DNA of 60,792 bases, taken from contig CAYXLI010000033.1 of assembly GCA_964464925.1 (NCBI GenBank), positions 1 to 60,792 on the forward strand, in the 5' to 3' direction. Shown piece after piece: positions 43,408 to 52,199 of this stretch (position 1 is the first letter of the stretch; the number at the start of each line of letters is the position of its first letter). This DNA comes from CAYXLI01 sp964464925 (GTDB lineage: Bacteria; Acidobacteriota; Terriglobia; Bryobacterales; Bryobacteraceae). Made by a program: the position numbers and the translations under genes. A model generated the notes under the pieces. It saw only the letters and a program-made list of their open reading frames with translations. It was not told the DNA's origin and did not search any database.

Positions 43408-45270
43408 GTGGCGATTCGAATCCTACTTGTCGTTTTTTCGATCACTTGCGCAAATTCTCAAGACTGGCCCGTCTATGGAGGCGACGCCGGCGGCATGCGT
43501 TTCTCGCCGTTGAAGCAGATTCATCGCGGCAACGTAACAAAGCTGAAAGAGTCCTGGACCTTCCACACCGGCGACGTCAGCGACGGAACCGAATACAACG
43601 TGCGCAGTGCGTTCGAAGTGACGCCACTAGTCGTTGACGGCGTAATGTACATCGTCACGGCGTTCGACCGCTTGATCGCGCTAGAACCGGAGACCGGCAG
43701 GCAACTCTGGGCATTTGACCCCAAGCTCGACAAGACGAAGCCGCAGATGCTGTTCGCCAACCGGGGCGCGGCGCTCTGGACGGACGGCAAGCAGAAGCGG
43801 ATCTTCTTCGGCACGCTCGACGGACAGCTTTGGTCGATCGACGCCGCTACAGGAAAAGCCGTCGATTCATTCGGTACTGGAGGATTTATCGATCTCCGCG
43901 CGGGAATGGTTGATCCGAACGATAAGCGGAGCTTCGGGCGCGGATACGGCATGACGTCACCGCCGACGATTTATAAGGATGTGGTGATCTGCGGGTCCAT
44001 CGTTCCCGACACCGATCCGCAGGGTCCCAACGGCGATGTACGAGCATTCGATGCGCGCACCGGCAGACTCATTTGGCGCTTCCATACGGCTGCGCAGCGG
44101 GACGAGTTTGGCGGCGATACCTGGGAAGGAGACTCGGCGAAGGGCCGGGGTGGCGCAAACATGTGGTCGATCGCCAGCGTAGACACAAAGCGCGGCATCG
44201 CCTTCCTGCCTCTGACATCGCCGTCGTATGACTATTACGGTGGCGACCGTAAAGGAGCCGGCCTCTTCGGCGACGCACTGGTCGCAGTCGATGCACTAAC
44301 GGGAAAGCGACTCTGGCACTTTCAGACTGTCCATCACAACATCTGGGATTACGACATCCCTGCGCAGCCCACGCTCGTGAGAGTACTGCGTGAGGGCAAA
44401 CTGACCGACGCCGTCGCACAGGTCACCAAGACGGGCTTCACGTTCCTGTTTGAACGCGAGACCGGGAAACCTCTGTTTGACATCGTGGAGAAGGCGGTTC
44501 CACAGAGCACAGTTCCTGGCGAAGCCACGTATCCGACGCAGCCATTTCCCGTGAAGCCCGCCCCGTTCACGCGGCAGAGCATGAAGCCCGAGGAACTCAC
44601 CAATGTCACGCCAGAGTCCCGCGCTTATTGTGCCGAACTCACCAAGGGCGCGGTGTTCGGAACGCTGTTCACGCCTCCGGGCATAGATCCCACCGTTCTG
44701 TTCCCGGGAACCAACGGTGGAGCAAACTGGGGCGGCGCATCATACGATCCGGAGACGCACACGCTGTACGTCAATTCGATGGACGTCGGCATGATTACGC
44801 GGTTGGTAAAAGCGCCCGCCGGATCCAAGGTGCCGTACCGCGCGCGCAGCGTCGGCGGATCGCGCTTTTGGGACAAGAATCGCTGGCCTTGCCAGAAGCC
44901 GCCATGGGGCCACTTGACAGCAATCAATCTCGACACTGGAGAGTTTCGTTGGCGCAGCGTGCTCGGTGTAGTGGACGCGCTACTGAAGAAGGGCATTCCT
45001 CCCACAGGCACATCGAATATCGGTGGCTCGATCGTGACGGCCGGGGGACTGGTGTTTATCGGTGCAACGGACGACAGCCGGTTCCGTGCGTTCGATAAAG
45101 ACACCGGAAAGGAGCTCTGGACCGTTAAGCTGCCGGCGAGCGCCCACGCCACGCCGATGACGTTCTATTCGAACAAGACCGGCAAGCAGTATGTCATCAT
45201 CGCTGCGGGAGGAGGCAACAAATACAACGACACATACTCAGACTCGTTGGTAGCTTATACCTTGCCTTAG
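43408..45270 (+). CDS. Periplasmic PQQ-dependent dehydrogenase (membrane glucose dehydrogenase-like)
   Basis: A 620-residue protein starting at GTG. The signal peptide AIRILLVVFSITCANS is followed by mature Gln. It is an eight-bladed quinoprotein propeller with tryptophan-docking repeats: GRQLWAFDPKLD, GRLIWRFHTAAQ, GKRLWHFQTVHHNIWDYD, GEFRWRSVLGV and GKELWTVKLP. The phrase HHNIWDYDIPAQPTLV is typical of the glucose/quinate/shikimate-type enzymes, as is PPTGTSNIGGSIVTAGGLVF. It lacks the five-helix membrane anchor of Escherichia coli Gcd and the cytochrome domain of alcohol types. It should oxidise a sugar or polyol in the periplasm and pass electrons on, probably to the pentaheme cytochrome encoded immediately downstream. 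The substrate is uncertain, and no PQQ synthesis genes are in the window. Confidence 0.9.
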   Translation: MAIRILLVVFSITCANSQDWPVYGGDAGGMRFSPLKQIHRGNVTKLKESWTFHTGDVSDGTEYNVRSAFEVTPLVVDGVMYIVTAFDRLIALEPETGRQLWAFDPKLDKTKPQMLFANRGAALWTDGKQKRIFFGTLDGQLWSIDAATGKAVDSFGTGGFIDLRAGMVDPNDKRSFGRGYGMTSPPTIYKDVVICGSIVPDTDPQGPNGDVRAFDARTGRLIWRFHTAAQRDEFGGDTWEGDSAKGRGGANMWSIASVDTKRGIAFLPLTSPSYDYYGGDRKGAGLFGDALVAVDALTGKRLWHFQTVHHNIWDYDIPAQPTLVRVLREGKLTDAVAQVTKTGFTFLFERETGKPLFDIVEKAVPQSTVPGEATYPTQPFPVKPAPFTRQSMKPEELTNVTPESRAYCAELTKGAVFGTLFTPPGIDPTVLFPGTNGGANWGGASYDPETHTLYVNSMDVGMITRLVKAPAGSKVPYRARSVGGSRFWDKNRWPCQKPPWGHLTAINLDTGEFRWRSVLGVVDALLKKGIPPTGTSNIGGSIVTAGGLVFIGATDDSRFRAFDKDTGKELWTVKLPASAHATPMTFYSNKTGKQYVIIAAGGGNKYNDTYSDSLVAYTLP

Positions 45271-45272
45271 CG

Positions 45273-45650
45273 TTGGCCGCGGCTGCTGACCAGCTATTTG
45301 ATCACAAAAAGCATGCACCCCTGAAGCAGAAATGCGCCTCCTGCCATGCGGCCGCCGAATCCGGCGACCAGGCCGGGTTTCCCTCGCCCGCTCGATGCAG
45401 GACGTGTCACACGGACATGAAGGATCGAGCAAATCCGGGGAAGCGTGTCTACGAGCTTCCGGAGTTCGTATTCTTTTCGCATCGCACGCACGTGATCGCG
45501 AAGGTAGGGTGTAGCACTTGCCATGGAGACGTCACCCAACAAGCGACCATCCAAATCGCCCAACCACTAAAGATGAAGTGGTGCATCGATTGTCACAAAC
45601 AGCAGAGAGCCGCAGTGAGTTGCGCGACTTGTCACGAGCTCGGGCAGTAA
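45273..45650 (+). CDS. Pentaheme c-type cytochrome (cytochrome c3-like); start unclear
   Basis: About 125 residues from TTG 45273, three bases after the dehydrogenase stop. Five heme motifs are visible: CASCH, CRTCH, CSTCH, CIDCH and CATCH. Extra His (HKKH near the start and HRTHV) could serve as distal ligands. The architecture resembles class III/cytochrome c7-type multihemes. The TTG start gives only AAAADQLFDH, too short for the secretion that heme attachment requires. Reading upstream in the same frame, inside the dehydrogenase gene, gives LRLVGSLYLALALAAAADQ, a good signal peptide, but no ATG, GTG or TTG opens it. The true start may be non-canonical, or the two proteins may be joined by a -1 shift. 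Likely electron acceptor of the PQQ enzyme. Confidence 0.85.
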   Translation: MAAAADQLFDHKKHAPLKQKCASCHAAAESGDQAGFPSPARCRTCHTDMKDRANPGKRVYELPEFVFFSHRTHVIAKVGCSTCHGDVTQQATIQIAQPLKMKWCIDCHKQQRAAVSCATCHELGQ

Positions 45651-45706
45651 TCGTCCTCCGGTGGCAATCTGCGAACGCTGTTACGAACCGTTCGAACGGC
45701 AGTGTT

Positions 45707-48700
45707 TCAGAAAATGATCTTCATCGACGCTTGCATAATCCGCGGATCGCGCGCGCTCCGAATTTGTCCGAACGTTGCGGACGACAGGGTTGCGTTCGGC
45801 GCCCCGAAGTTTGGATGATTGAACGCGTTGAACGATTCACCACGAGCCTGCAGCGTGAATCGCTCCAGAATCTTGAAGTCACGGCTAATTGCGAGATCTA
45901 CATCGAAGTATCCGGGCGCCCGTAAACTGAAATGGCCGGCGTTTCCGAATGTTCCGGTCGCGTTCTGTGAGTACGCAGCAGGATTGACGTACTGATAAGA
46001 CAAGCCGTGAGCCGCGCCTGTGTAAGCGGGAGTATTGGCCACAACATCAGGCCGATCATTGCCGATACCCGTAAGCGAATTGTCTCTCCCACTGATCGGG
46101 CTTACAGGAAGTCCGCTCTGATATCGAATCAGCGGAGCGATGTTCCAGTTATTCAGGATGTGCGACAGTACGCCAGTTTGACCTGCGTGACTCACGTATA
46201 CGACGCTCGCATTGAATAAATGCGGCGCGTCGTACGAGCATGGGCCATAGTCCCCACGGACATTGTTGGGGTCCTGGATTACGCCCGTTCCCAGAGACGT
46301 CACCGGCGCGATTCCCAGGCATTTCGACCAGGTGTAGTTCGCGAGCAGGGTATATCGCTGCGCGAAGCGGTGCTCGATTGATGTGAGCAGGCCGTTGTAG
46401 TTTGCGCTAATCCCATCGTCGGCGAGCGTCATCTGCGAGTAATAGGCGCCGGCGGCACGATTTGCCAAGGTGAGCACGCGCCTTGCCTGCGTGTTACTGG
46501 TGGACGAGCAAGGTCTGCCTGCGCAGGATCCGGGGATAAAGACGGCGGGATTGATTTCATTTCCGATCCACATGTGGGACGTCTCATTGCCGAGGTAGGA
46601 TACCGACACCACCCAGCTGTCACCGAAGCGATGCTGAACGCTCGCGTTCCATTGCTTGACCGATGGGGAATGAATGTTGGGCGGAAGGAAGACCTCCGCG
46701 TTCGCTTGGGGGAACGCGACATTCCTACCAGGCGCCGGCAGCGGGAACGGATTGCCGCCGGCAACGTTCGCCCACGGATCACTAAACTGGTACGGCCCGC
46801 TAGTGTTGGTGATCTGCGGACCGTAAGGTGGATTCTGGGCGACCATGCGGTACGGGACAAATGTTCCAACCGAGTCATACAAGATCGCGCCGCCAAGACG
46901 AATGGTGGTGACGCCCTTCCCCGTCGGATCGTAGACCAGTCCGGCACGAGGCGAGAAATTATTTAGCCGGGACGCGGTGAAGGACTTCGGAATCCCAGGG
47001 TCTCCGTAGAAGAGCGATCCGGCAGGTGCCTTGACGTACACCTGGCTGGTTTGGTTTGCATCGAATGCGGAGCGAAGGAAGATGCTCCCGCGATTGAACC
47101 GGTCATATTCAGGCAGCAGCGGTTCCCAACGCAATCCGTAGTTCAGCACGAGACGCCGGCTCACGCGATAGCTGTCCTGCACGTACAGCATCACCACCGT
47201 CTGCAGCAGATCGTTGAGTTGCTGGCCGCTCTGGCTGAACGAGTTCATCTTACCCATGAGGAAGTCGAGTAGCGGGTCGTTTGAGTAGCGGCCGTCAAAG
47301 TTGAACACGCCGTTGTCCTGGTAATGGTTGTCTTGACCGTCGCGCGTACGGATCACGTCCGCGCCGAACGCGATTTGATGCTTTCCCCGCATGATATCGA
47401 CGTCATCCGCGATTTGGTAGCTCGTAATCGGGAATCGCCCGAGGGCGCATGTGCCGCAACCGACTGCAAATCCGCCGTTGTTCACCGCCAGTTGGAGGAA
47501 GTTCTTTGTGCCCTGGTACATGTTATTGACGCCCAGAGCAGTCGCATTGATTCCGTCCGGACTCGTGCCGCGGTCATTCTTACGGCGTCCAATGGTGAGG
47601 TGAAGTGCGTTCATCGTGGTCGGGCTGAACGTGTAGGTGTCGCCGAGTACGAACGTCTGCGCACGCTCGTCGTTGCCGGTCGTGGAAGTGACGAGAATGT
47701 CATGCGGATCGAAGAAAGCTGCGAGGCGATATTGGTCTAAAAGGTAGCGGCCGTACAGCGAGTGCTTCTGGTTGATCGTCCAATCCACGCGCGTGATGAG
47801 TTGCGTGTCATCGGACTGAACAGGGATACCGTACGAAACTCTCCCGCAGGGATCTGTTGTCTGCGGGAGGTACTTCGAGAGCGCCACAGAGGCCTTGTCG
47901 AAGCGCGAAGGGCTGATCTGGAAATTCGGCAGCGGCAAGCCAGTGGTTGGATCGTTGATAATTCGTGGAACCCCCTTGGCCTGGCAACTCGGTCCGTCGA
48001 GCACGCTGAAGTCGCCGGCCAATGCGGCGGGCGTGGGAACATAAGCGGTGCTTGATAATGGATCCTGGCGCACGTAGGACTGCTGAATTCCGGCGAAAAA
48101 GAAAAGCTTATCGGTGATGACCTTTCCGCCGATCGTGCCACCGAACTGGTTGCGCTTGAGGCTATCCTGGCGCGGCGCGAAATAGTTAATGGCATTCGCT
48201 TTGCCGTTGCGCAGGAACTCGAACAGACTTCCGTGATAATGGTTGGTTCCGGACTTCGTCACCGCGTTCACCACACCGCCCGGATGTAAACCATAACGCG
48301 CCGGTAGAGTGCTAGTCTCCACGCTGAACTCCGCGAGGGCGTCGGGGAACGGGATTGGCATATTCACGTTCGTGAAGCTGTCGTTATTGTCTCCGCCATC
48401 GAGCAGGTAGTTTGTCGTATTCCCGGCACCGCCCGCAATGGCGATCGATTGGGAGCTGAAAAAGCTCTTGCTTCCGGTGTTCGTTCCGTCGCTTTTGTTT
48501 ATGGAGGCGCCGGAGATAGTAATCAATTCGGTGGCGTCACGGCCGTTGAGCGGCAGAGCGACGATACGCTGTTGATCAACTACCTGAGATATGGTGTTCT
48601 GCTGTGTTTGTACTAAACCTGCATTTGCCGCAACCTCAATTCTTTCCGCAACGGCGCCCAGCTTCATGGTGACGTTGATCTGGACGCTATCACCGACACG

Positions 48701-49015
48701 TAGCTGGATCCCGGTCTGCACGTGCGTCTGGAATCCGGAGAACACCGCCTGCAGCGTGTATGTGCCAATGGACAGGTTCGGCATGGTGAACAGGCCGTCC
48801 GCGTTCGTTGTCGCGTTGTAAACGGCTCCGGTATCTACGCCAGTCACCTGGATCTGGGCTCCGGCGACGGCTCCGCCTTGCTCGTCTGTAACGGCGCCAG
48901 TGATTCTGGCTATGGAGACCGCTTGCGCATCGAGTGCGGGCGGTGTAAACAGCGTTCCGAGAGCCAGCATTAGAGTACCGGCGGTAATGAGGCAGCGCAG
49001 CAATCTGTCGCACAT
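45707..49015 (-). CDS. TonB-dependent receptor, Oar-type
   Basis: About 1102 residues from ATG 49013-49015, preferred over an upstream TTG at 49030 because AGAGGG is well placed. The signal peptide (RCLITAGTLMLALGTLF up to ALDA) is followed by mature Gln (QAVSIARITG). Domains: carboxypeptidase-regulatory (GAVTDEQGGAVAGAQIQVTG), plug (LPLNGRDATELITISGASIN; NYLLDGGDNNDSFTNVNMP), and a barrel ending QASMKIIF. An RGD-like or Cys-rich loop is not apparent apart from CGTCALG and SCAGRPCSS loops in the barrel, which may form disulfides. It has its own promoter (49047-49075) and no coupled gene; it converges on the cytochrome gene. The ligand is unknown. Confidence 0.9.
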   Translation of the reverse strand: MCDRLLRCLITAGTLMLALGTLFTPPALDAQAVSIARITGAVTDEQGGAVAGAQIQVTGVDTGAVYNATTNADGLFTMPNLSIGTYTLQAVFSGFQTHVQTGIQLRVGDSVQINVTMKLGAVAERIEVAANAGLVQTQQNTISQVVDQQRIVALPLNGRDATELITISGASINKSDGTNTGSKSFFSSQSIAIAGGAGNTTNYLLDGGDNNDSFTNVNMPIPFPDALAEFSVETSTLPARYGLHPGGVVNAVTKSGTNHYHGSLFEFLRNGKANAINYFAPRQDSLKRNQFGGTIGGKVITDKLFFFAGIQQSYVRQDPLSSTAYVPTPAALAGDFSVLDGPSCQAKGVPRIINDPTTGLPLPNFQISPSRFDKASVALSKYLPQTTDPCGRVSYGIPVQSDDTQLITRVDWTINQKHSLYGRYLLDQYRLAAFFDPHDILVTSTTGNDERAQTFVLGDTYTFSPTTMNALHLTIGRRKNDRGTSPDGINATALGVNNMYQGTKNFLQLAVNNGGFAVGCGTCALGRFPITSYQIADDVDIMRGKHQIAFGADVIRTRDGQDNHYQDNGVFNFDGRYSNDPLLDFLMGKMNSFSQSGQQLNDLLQTVVMLYVQDSYRVSRRLVLNYGLRWEPLLPEYDRFNRGSIFLRSAFDANQTSQVYVKAPAGSLFYGDPGIPKSFTASRLNNFSPRAGLVYDPTGKGVTTIRLGGAILYDSVGTFVPYRMVAQNPPYGPQITNTSGPYQFSDPWANVAGGNPFPLPAPGRNVAFPQANAEVFLPPNIHSPSVKQWNASVQHRFGDSWVVSVSYLGNETSHMWIGNEINPAVFIPGSCAGRPCSSTSNTQARRVLTLANRAAGAYYSQMTLADDGISANYNGLLTSIEHRFAQRYTLLANYTWSKCLGIAPVTSLGTGVIQDPNNVRGDYGPCSYDAPHLFNASVVYVSHAGQTGVLSHILNNWNIAPLIRYQSGLPVSPISGRDNSLTGIGNDRPDVVANTPAYTGAAHGLSYQYVNPAAYSQNATGTFGNAGHFSLRAPGYFDVDLAISRDFKILERFTLQARGESFNAFNHPNFGAPNATLSSATFGQIRSARDPRIMQASMKIIF

Positions 49016-49046
49016 GGACGACCCTCTCAAAGATCTCGTGCGGTCG

Positions 49047-49075
49047 ATTATATAGCGGTTGTGCGCCAGTTGAAA
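49047..49075 (-). promoter_or_regulatory. Promoter of receptor 5
   Basis: On the minus strand, TTTCAA (49070-49075) and a perfect TATAAT (49047-49052) are 17 bases apart, about 32 bases before the ATG at 49015. No palindrome like those of the other receptors was seen beside it. Confidence 0.5.
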
Positions 49076-49079
49076 TAAG

Positions 49080-49471
49080 CATTCTCAGCGAACTTGCACT
49101 CATGGGCAGCCGCAGAGTGGCATGTAAGTGATCAGCATCGAGTGAGAACTTTGTTGCCCCACGGTGGCTGGCCACACTTCAAAAGATCATCGAGGAGTTG
49201 AGTAGAGTGATCCGGTATAGAGGTTCACAATACGTTGACAAGAGTTTTACAACTTTGGAGTCACAGCCCGCGCATGGGCTCTATCTAACGTCCAGCGATT
49301 ATCCAGACCGTTCGACCGCACGGCGGTTATTGGGACGCCTCAGAGCCGGGGTGAGATGGGTCGTTCCGTCCAAAAAAGCTAATCACCAGGCGCTAGGCGT
49401 GTACGTTATTCCTCTGCGGTGAGTGCGGCCGGAGGTTTGGAGCGCCACAGTATCGAAAGGAGGAACAGCTT
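49080..49471. other. Intergenic stretch without a credible gene
   Basis: A 74-codon plus-strand frame (49198-49422) has no good ribosome site and no recognised family, so it is not called. The last ~30 bases carry the AAAGGAGG ribosome site of the gene at 49472. No terminator, repeat or tRNA was recognised. Confidence 0.5.
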
Positions 49472-50383
49472 ATGCTGCACAAGGACAAATCAAAAGGCAG
49501 AAGTCGTGTCTGGCTGACAATCGCGGCATGGGTGCTCATTGCGGGAAGCAGACCGGCACAGGGTCAACTCTCTCCCAACCAGACGCATGGCTTCGGAAAT
49601 AGCAGACTTGTCACATTCACTTATCTGCAGAATTTTGACTGCATTGACCAGCCAACACTGGACCTGGATTTCAACGGAATCAAGGCGCAGTCCGATCCGA
49701 ACGAGATGCAGACGCCGATTTGCCAGGCGGTCACCGAACCTACTGCTGATCCAACCGGTGGCGACATCAAGCATACTGCGCATCTGTACGTGTTGGTCCC
49801 GATGTTCTCGGTGGACCATGATACAAACCCGAACGACGCCATGCCCTGCCCCAATGGCGGGAGGCCCGGTGAACTCTGCGGCCCGGCCCTGGGAAGGGCC
49901 TTGATCTCGCTCTTCGGCTTTATTCCTGAGGCTTGGAAGACGAAAGTCAATCCGGTCATCACGACTCAGTGCCCTGATCCCAACAACGCGGTCCCTGGCA
50001 CTTGCACGATGCACGCATCTTCGGTCGACCTTTCGGTGCTTCTCCACGCAACCGGGAAGACCGGTCCGCCGACTGCGCCCGTGTTTGTCCCAACTCCGAA
50101 TCACAGCCATGTGGTCGACAATTCGCGAGTGAACACCGGGCCCATCTGGTGGGAAGTAAGACCGGTCCTCGTCATGTTTCAGAGCGACTGGCCCGCAGCC
50201 GATGGAAGTAGCGGCATCACATCGGCCAAGGTGATGGATGATGCGGAAGCGGCTGGCAGAGCGGTTGAGGTTGGCTCCAACTTCTTTCTCTTTTTCAGGT
50301 CTGAACAAAGTTCGAATACGACTGCCTTTGCGATGCACGACCATGCATCTCATGGCGCCCGACAGGAGGTTAAGACACAATGA
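49472..50383 (+). CDS. Secreted protein of unknown function, cupredoxin partner
   Basis: A 303-residue protein with AAAGGAGG before the ATG and a signal peptide (VWLTIAAWVLIAGSRPAQG, then Gln). I do not recognise the family. Six Cys in the mature part (FDCIDQ, TPICQA, MPCPNGG, ELCGPA, TTQCPDP, GTCTMH) suggest three disulfides. His-rich spots (NHSHVVDN and AMHDHASHG) and Asp-rich loops (VDHDTNPND) could bind metal. The central part has strand-like phrases (HTAHLYVLVPMFSVDHD; PIWWEVRPVLVMFQSDW). Its stop overlaps the ATG of a cupredoxin gene as ATGA, so both are made together. A joint role in copper binding or periplasmic electron transfer is an inference from this coupling only. Confidence 0.75.
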   Translation: MLHKDKSKGRSRVWLTIAAWVLIAGSRPAQGQLSPNQTHGFGNSRLVTFTYLQNFDCIDQPTLDLDFNGIKAQSDPNEMQTPICQAVTEPTADPTGGDIKHTAHLYVLVPMFSVDHDTNPNDAMPCPNGGRPGELCGPALGRALISLFGFIPEAWKTKVNPVITTQCPDPNNAVPGTCTMHASSVDLSVLLHATGKTGPPTAPVFVPTPNHSHVVDNSRVNTGPIWWEVRPVLVMFQSDWPAADGSSGITSAKVMDDAEAAGRAVEVGSNFFLFFRSEQSSNTTAFAMHDHASHGARQEVKTQ

Positions 50384-50928
50384 GACGAACTATCACTACT
50401 GCCACCATTAGTGTAATGGCGATCGGTTTACTGATCGGAACACGAACGATTGGGACCATTGTTCGGGCAAGCGAAAAGGGGAATGACAACAAGTTAGTGC
50501 TCCTGGACAACTGCGCTCCGACGGATCCTGCGTGGGGGCCATTAGGAGGTTGTCTGCTCAAGTCCAAGGACGGAGACATCACGGTGGCAGAGTTCACCGC
50601 TTTTCTGTTTACAACGCTTTCGCCACCGGGAGCCCTCATCGGCCATCCGTCGTGGCGAATCCAACCATCCTACGTATCAACAGGAGAGAAAGAAATTCGT
50701 GTGCAGAATGGCGGCGGGAGACCCCATACGTTCACGGAAGTGGCCAACTACGGCGGCGGATTCGTAATGCAGCTCAACGGTAATCTGACTCCTGCGCCGG
50801 AATGCCTTGCGTCTCCGTCACCTTTGGCTCCCGGCGCGACGGAACAACTCAACAATCTACGCCCTGGCCTATACAAGTTTCAGTGCTGCATTCATCCCTG
50901 GATGCGGACCGCAATCCGGGTCGAGTGA
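50380..50928 (+). CDS. Secreted cupredoxin (plastocyanin-like copper protein)
   Basis: A 182-residue protein with an N-terminal signal or anchor (TATISVMAIGLLIGTRTIG). The C-terminal half has the type-1 copper site: His116 in GRPHTFTEVANYGGG, then Cys169, His172 and Met175 in FQCCIHPWMRTAIRVE, the C-x2-H-P-x-M pattern of bacterial cupredoxins. The loop PLAPGATEQLNNLRPGLYKF is the usual pre-ligand strand. Cys170 next to the ligand Cys is unusual. Cys45, Cys58 and Cys142 may form a disulfide. The ATG overlaps the stop of the preceding secreted protein. It probably carries electrons or copper in the periplasm. The ~150 bases after it, before the convergent sialidase stop, hold no gene. Confidence 0.82.
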   Translation: MRRTITTATISVMAIGLLIGTRTIGTIVRASEKGNDNKLVLLDNCAPTDPAWGPLGGCLLKSKDGDITVAEFTAFLFTTLSPPGALIGHPSWRIQPSYVSTGEKEIRVQNGGGRPHTFTEVANYGGGFVMQLNGNLTPAPECLASPSPLAPGATEQLNNLRPGLYKFQCCIHPWMRTAIRVE

Positions 50929-51080
50929 AACAGCCTGGCTGGATGGAAAGAGTTGAGCGCATTTTCGTGTTCAGCAGCCGGTTCGCGACGAGCGAACTGC
51001 GCGCCAAGTTGGTTTCAGGGAGCGCCCCTCTTTCCCCGCGGCTGGCTTGGGCTGTTCAAGAAGAGCCTCGATTGAACCAG

Positions 51081-52199
51081 CTAACGCCGCGCTCTTTGAT
51101 CGAGTTCCTCCGGTTTCAGTCGCACGCTAACGATATACGGTGGTTCGCCCTCGATCCAATGACCGTAAGTCGTGGTGACCAGCGTTCCATCCGGCAGCAC
51201 TTCGAGCCCCGGATATGCGCAGTCGATCGCCTTGTGATTCTTCATCAGCCGCACGCGGTATTGGCCCTCGCGGCCGTCCACAATGTCGGAATACCGGCCT
51301 ACCCAGGCAACCCAGTCGCCCTTGGTTGCGCTCTCGAGCGTGGTGTCCCGGAATGTGATAAAGAGCCGGCCGTCCGCCGTGTACTTCGCCACGTGCCTGT
51401 CACCGGTCAGCGCGCCGGGCAGTTCGCGCGGTGTAGTCCACGTCTCGCCTTCGTCTTTGCTGAATGAAACGAACGAATTGAACTTGCGGCTGTTCTCGCG
51501 CAACAGCATCGCGATCTGCTTGCCGTCCGGCGAACGGAGCAGCCCGGGCTCGCAGAGATGCGCCTCGGGATGCTGCGCGATGATCGTTGGCGTGCCCCAA
51601 GTCACGCCGCCATCGTGTGAAACCGTCTTGTACACCTTGAATATCGGCGGCTGCTTCGCCGCGGGCGCCCCGGTGAAAAATCGGCCGTCGTCGTGAAACA
51701 CCGCCAGGTAATCGACGTTCTTCAGGCGCTCGACGCTGGCCATGGCAACGATCCCGCCGAAATTGCCGATGGCCTTAAGAGGCGTCCAAGTTTTGCCGTC
51801 GTCTTCGGAAATCGAGGAGCGGATCGGATACAGGCCGGAGAACAAAACCAGCCGCTTCTTCCCGGTCTTATCGATGGAGCGATGGATTGTCGGCGTCTCG
51901 AGCGAAGTGGCCCAGTTCTCGGGAACGGGAAGACGATCCGACCAGGTGAGCCCTCCGTCCGTGCTGCGCTTCAGAACAATTTGGCCCTTGCCATGACCCT
52001 TCGGATACACGCACAGCATCGTCTTGCCGTCTTCGAGCAGCACCGTCGTCGGATGCCCGAGATACTGGCCTGCCTCGCGGTCGACAACTACTTGGCGCGC
52101 CGTCTCGGCCGACAAATCGATAACCGGAATGGAGTACCCGCGCGAGGGAGCTTCCGCCGCCGCGAGCATCGTGGAAATTAGAATCAAATACGGACGCAT
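51081..52199 (-). CDS. nanH: Exo-alpha-sialidase-like secreted glycosidase
   Basis: A 372-residue protein with a signal peptide (RPYLILISTMLAAAEA). It is a sialidase-type six-bladed propeller with four Asp-box repeats: STDGGLTWS, SEDDGKTWT, SHDGGVTWG and SKDEGETWT. HPTTVLLEDGKTMLCVYPKG replaces the classic RIP segment; LCEPGLLRSPDGKQIAMLLR and LFITFRDTT hold the likely active-site Glu and Arg. Enzymes of this group release terminal sialic acids or related sugars. The ATG overlaps the stop of receptor 6 as TGATG, so both are translated together. Together with the NanA, transporter and NanE-NanK genes across the divergent promoter, the context strongly supports a sialic-acid role. The frame remains open far upstream inside the receptor gene, but that part is antiparallel-style noise without a leader. 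Confidence 0.8.
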   Translation of the reverse strand: MRPYLILISTMLAAAEAPSRGYSIPVIDLSAETARQVVVDREAGQYLGHPTTVLLEDGKTMLCVYPKGHGKGQIVLKRSTDGGLTWSDRLPVPENWATSLETPTIHRSIDKTGKKRLVLFSGLYPIRSSISEDDGKTWTPLKAIGNFGGIVAMASVERLKNVDYLAVFHDDGRFFTGAPAAKQPPIFKVYKTVSHDGGVTWGTPTIIAQHPEAHLCEPGLLRSPDGKQIAMLLRENSRKFNSFVSFSKDEGETWTTPRELPGALTGDRHVAKYTADGRLFITFRDTTLESATKGDWVAWVGRYSDIVDGREGQYRVRLMKNHKAIDCAYPGLEVLPDGTLVTTTYGHWIEGEPPYIVSVRLKPEELDQRARR

